From an uncultured Caulobacterales bacterium (lineage in GTDB: Bacteria; Pseudomonadota; Alphaproteobacteria; Caulobacterales; Maricaulaceae), in contig CALDTL010000096.1 in the NCBI GenBank assembly GCA_937923965.1, forward strand, positions 1-43,520: 43,520 nt of DNA. Reading direction: 5' to 3'. Numbering within the stretch: position 1 is the first letter of the stretch; every line of letters starts with the position of its first letter. The notes below the pieces were generated by a model that worked only from the letters and a program-made list of their open reading frames with translations, ran no database searches and was not told the origin of the DNA. This document shows positions 43,278-43,520 of the stretch, in pieces. The position numbers were made by a program, and so were the translations under genes.

Positions 43278-43520
43278 TTATTCGTCTCGACTCTGTAAAT
43301 TCAGGGCAACGAGGTATATTTCGGGGCTACCTTTGCGCGAACTTTCGGGTTTAGCGTGCTGAACTTTCTGGAAGTTACGCTTTAAGCGATTCAAGAGTTT
43401 TTTCTCGGCACCTCCCTGAAAGACCTTCGTCACGAAATGACCGCCAGGCCGCAGGGTCTGCATGGCAAAATCAGCTGCGGCCTCGACAAGGGCGACTGTC
43501 TTTAAATGATCCGTTTGACG
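43278..43520 (-). CDS. rlmE: 23S rRNA 2'-O-methyltransferase RlmE, C-terminal part
   Basis: The minus strand reads in frame from the right edge: RQTDHLKTVALVEAAADFAM, then LRPGGHFVTKVFQGG, and ends with the conserved KPESSRKGSPEIYLVAL block. This is the C-terminal third of RlmE (FtsJ/RrmJ), which methylates U2552 of 23S rRNA using SAM. The catalytic Lys of the K-D-K-E tetrad is in FVTKVFQGG and the final Glu in GSPEIYL. The N-terminus lies outside the window. It runs toward guaB with a 100-base gap. Confidence 0.93.
   Translation of the reverse strand, partial: RQTDHLKTVALVEAAADFAMQTLRPGGHFVTKVFQGGAEKKLLNRLKRNFQKVQHAKPESSRKGSPEIYLVALNLQSRDE

Overview
The window looks like chromosomal DNA of a stalked or budding-type marine alphaproteobacterium, most likely of the Hyphomonadaceae/Maricaulales group (Hellea, Litorimonas and Robiginitomaculum are the kind of relatives I have in mind). 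The reasons are the rsh-pyrE-pdxJ-acpS-lepB-rnc-era-recO-parC gene order, an M23 peptidase next to a bactofilin (as described in Hyphomonas neptunium), CtrA-type and GTTC-N7-GTTC LexA-type sites in promoters, crtW/crtZ xanthophyll genes, and roughly 50% GC. The species assignment is inference. Coding density is very high. No gene-free stretch exceeds 300 bases; the largest gaps are 84-258, 8312-8447, 25441-25571 and 35229-35353. I saw no tRNA, rRNA, CRISPR array, insertion sequence or prophage.

Layout. 1-83 is the start of an IscR-type regulator leaving the window, with a good type 1 IscR operator in its promoter, opposite an alpha/beta hydrolase. A 75-base REPIN-like double hairpin separates the hydrolase from anmK. 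tyrS converges on a 1159-residue AsmA/DUF3971 protein. bcp and a DUF455 ferritin-like gene come next, then an M23 peptidase-bactofilin pair preceded by a CtrA-like box. 10122-20655 is one long minus-strand housekeeping block: folK, rpoZ, rsh, pyrE, pdxJ, acpS, lepB, rnc, era, recO, parC. From pyrE to era the genes overlap by exactly four bases. 20691-21882 pairs a NYN-domain protein with a family 5 uracil-DNA glycosylase. smpB and dapA follow on the minus strand, then a soluble lytic transglycosylase.

The accessory part is 25441-35228. A 733-residue protein fuses a FAN1-like VRR-NUC nuclease to a DEDDh 3'-5' exonuclease and carries an SOS-type box in its promoter. Behind it is a tightly packed xanthophyll cluster: crtE, a two-gene ABC-2 exporter, crtW, crtZ and aat, with almost no spacing and mostly TTG/GTG starts. 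Then come a lipoprotein amidohydrolase and a coupled second amidohydrolase-like protein whose metal-binding histidines are gone.

The right end (35354-43520) holds a DEAD-box helicase with a long basic tail and a hairpin in its leader, then a minus-strand run: rlmE (partial), guaB, rsmB, guaA, a glutathione S-transferase and a membrane-anchored alpha/beta hydrolase. rsmB-guaA and GST-hydrolase are coupled by four-base overlaps, and guaB-rsmB by one base.

The two most promising leads are the SOS-boxed VRR-NUC/DEDDh fusion nuclease (25483-27773) and the ABC exporter embedded in the xanthophyll operon (27839-32603). The amidohydrolase/pseudo-amidohydrolase pair (32635-35228) is third.
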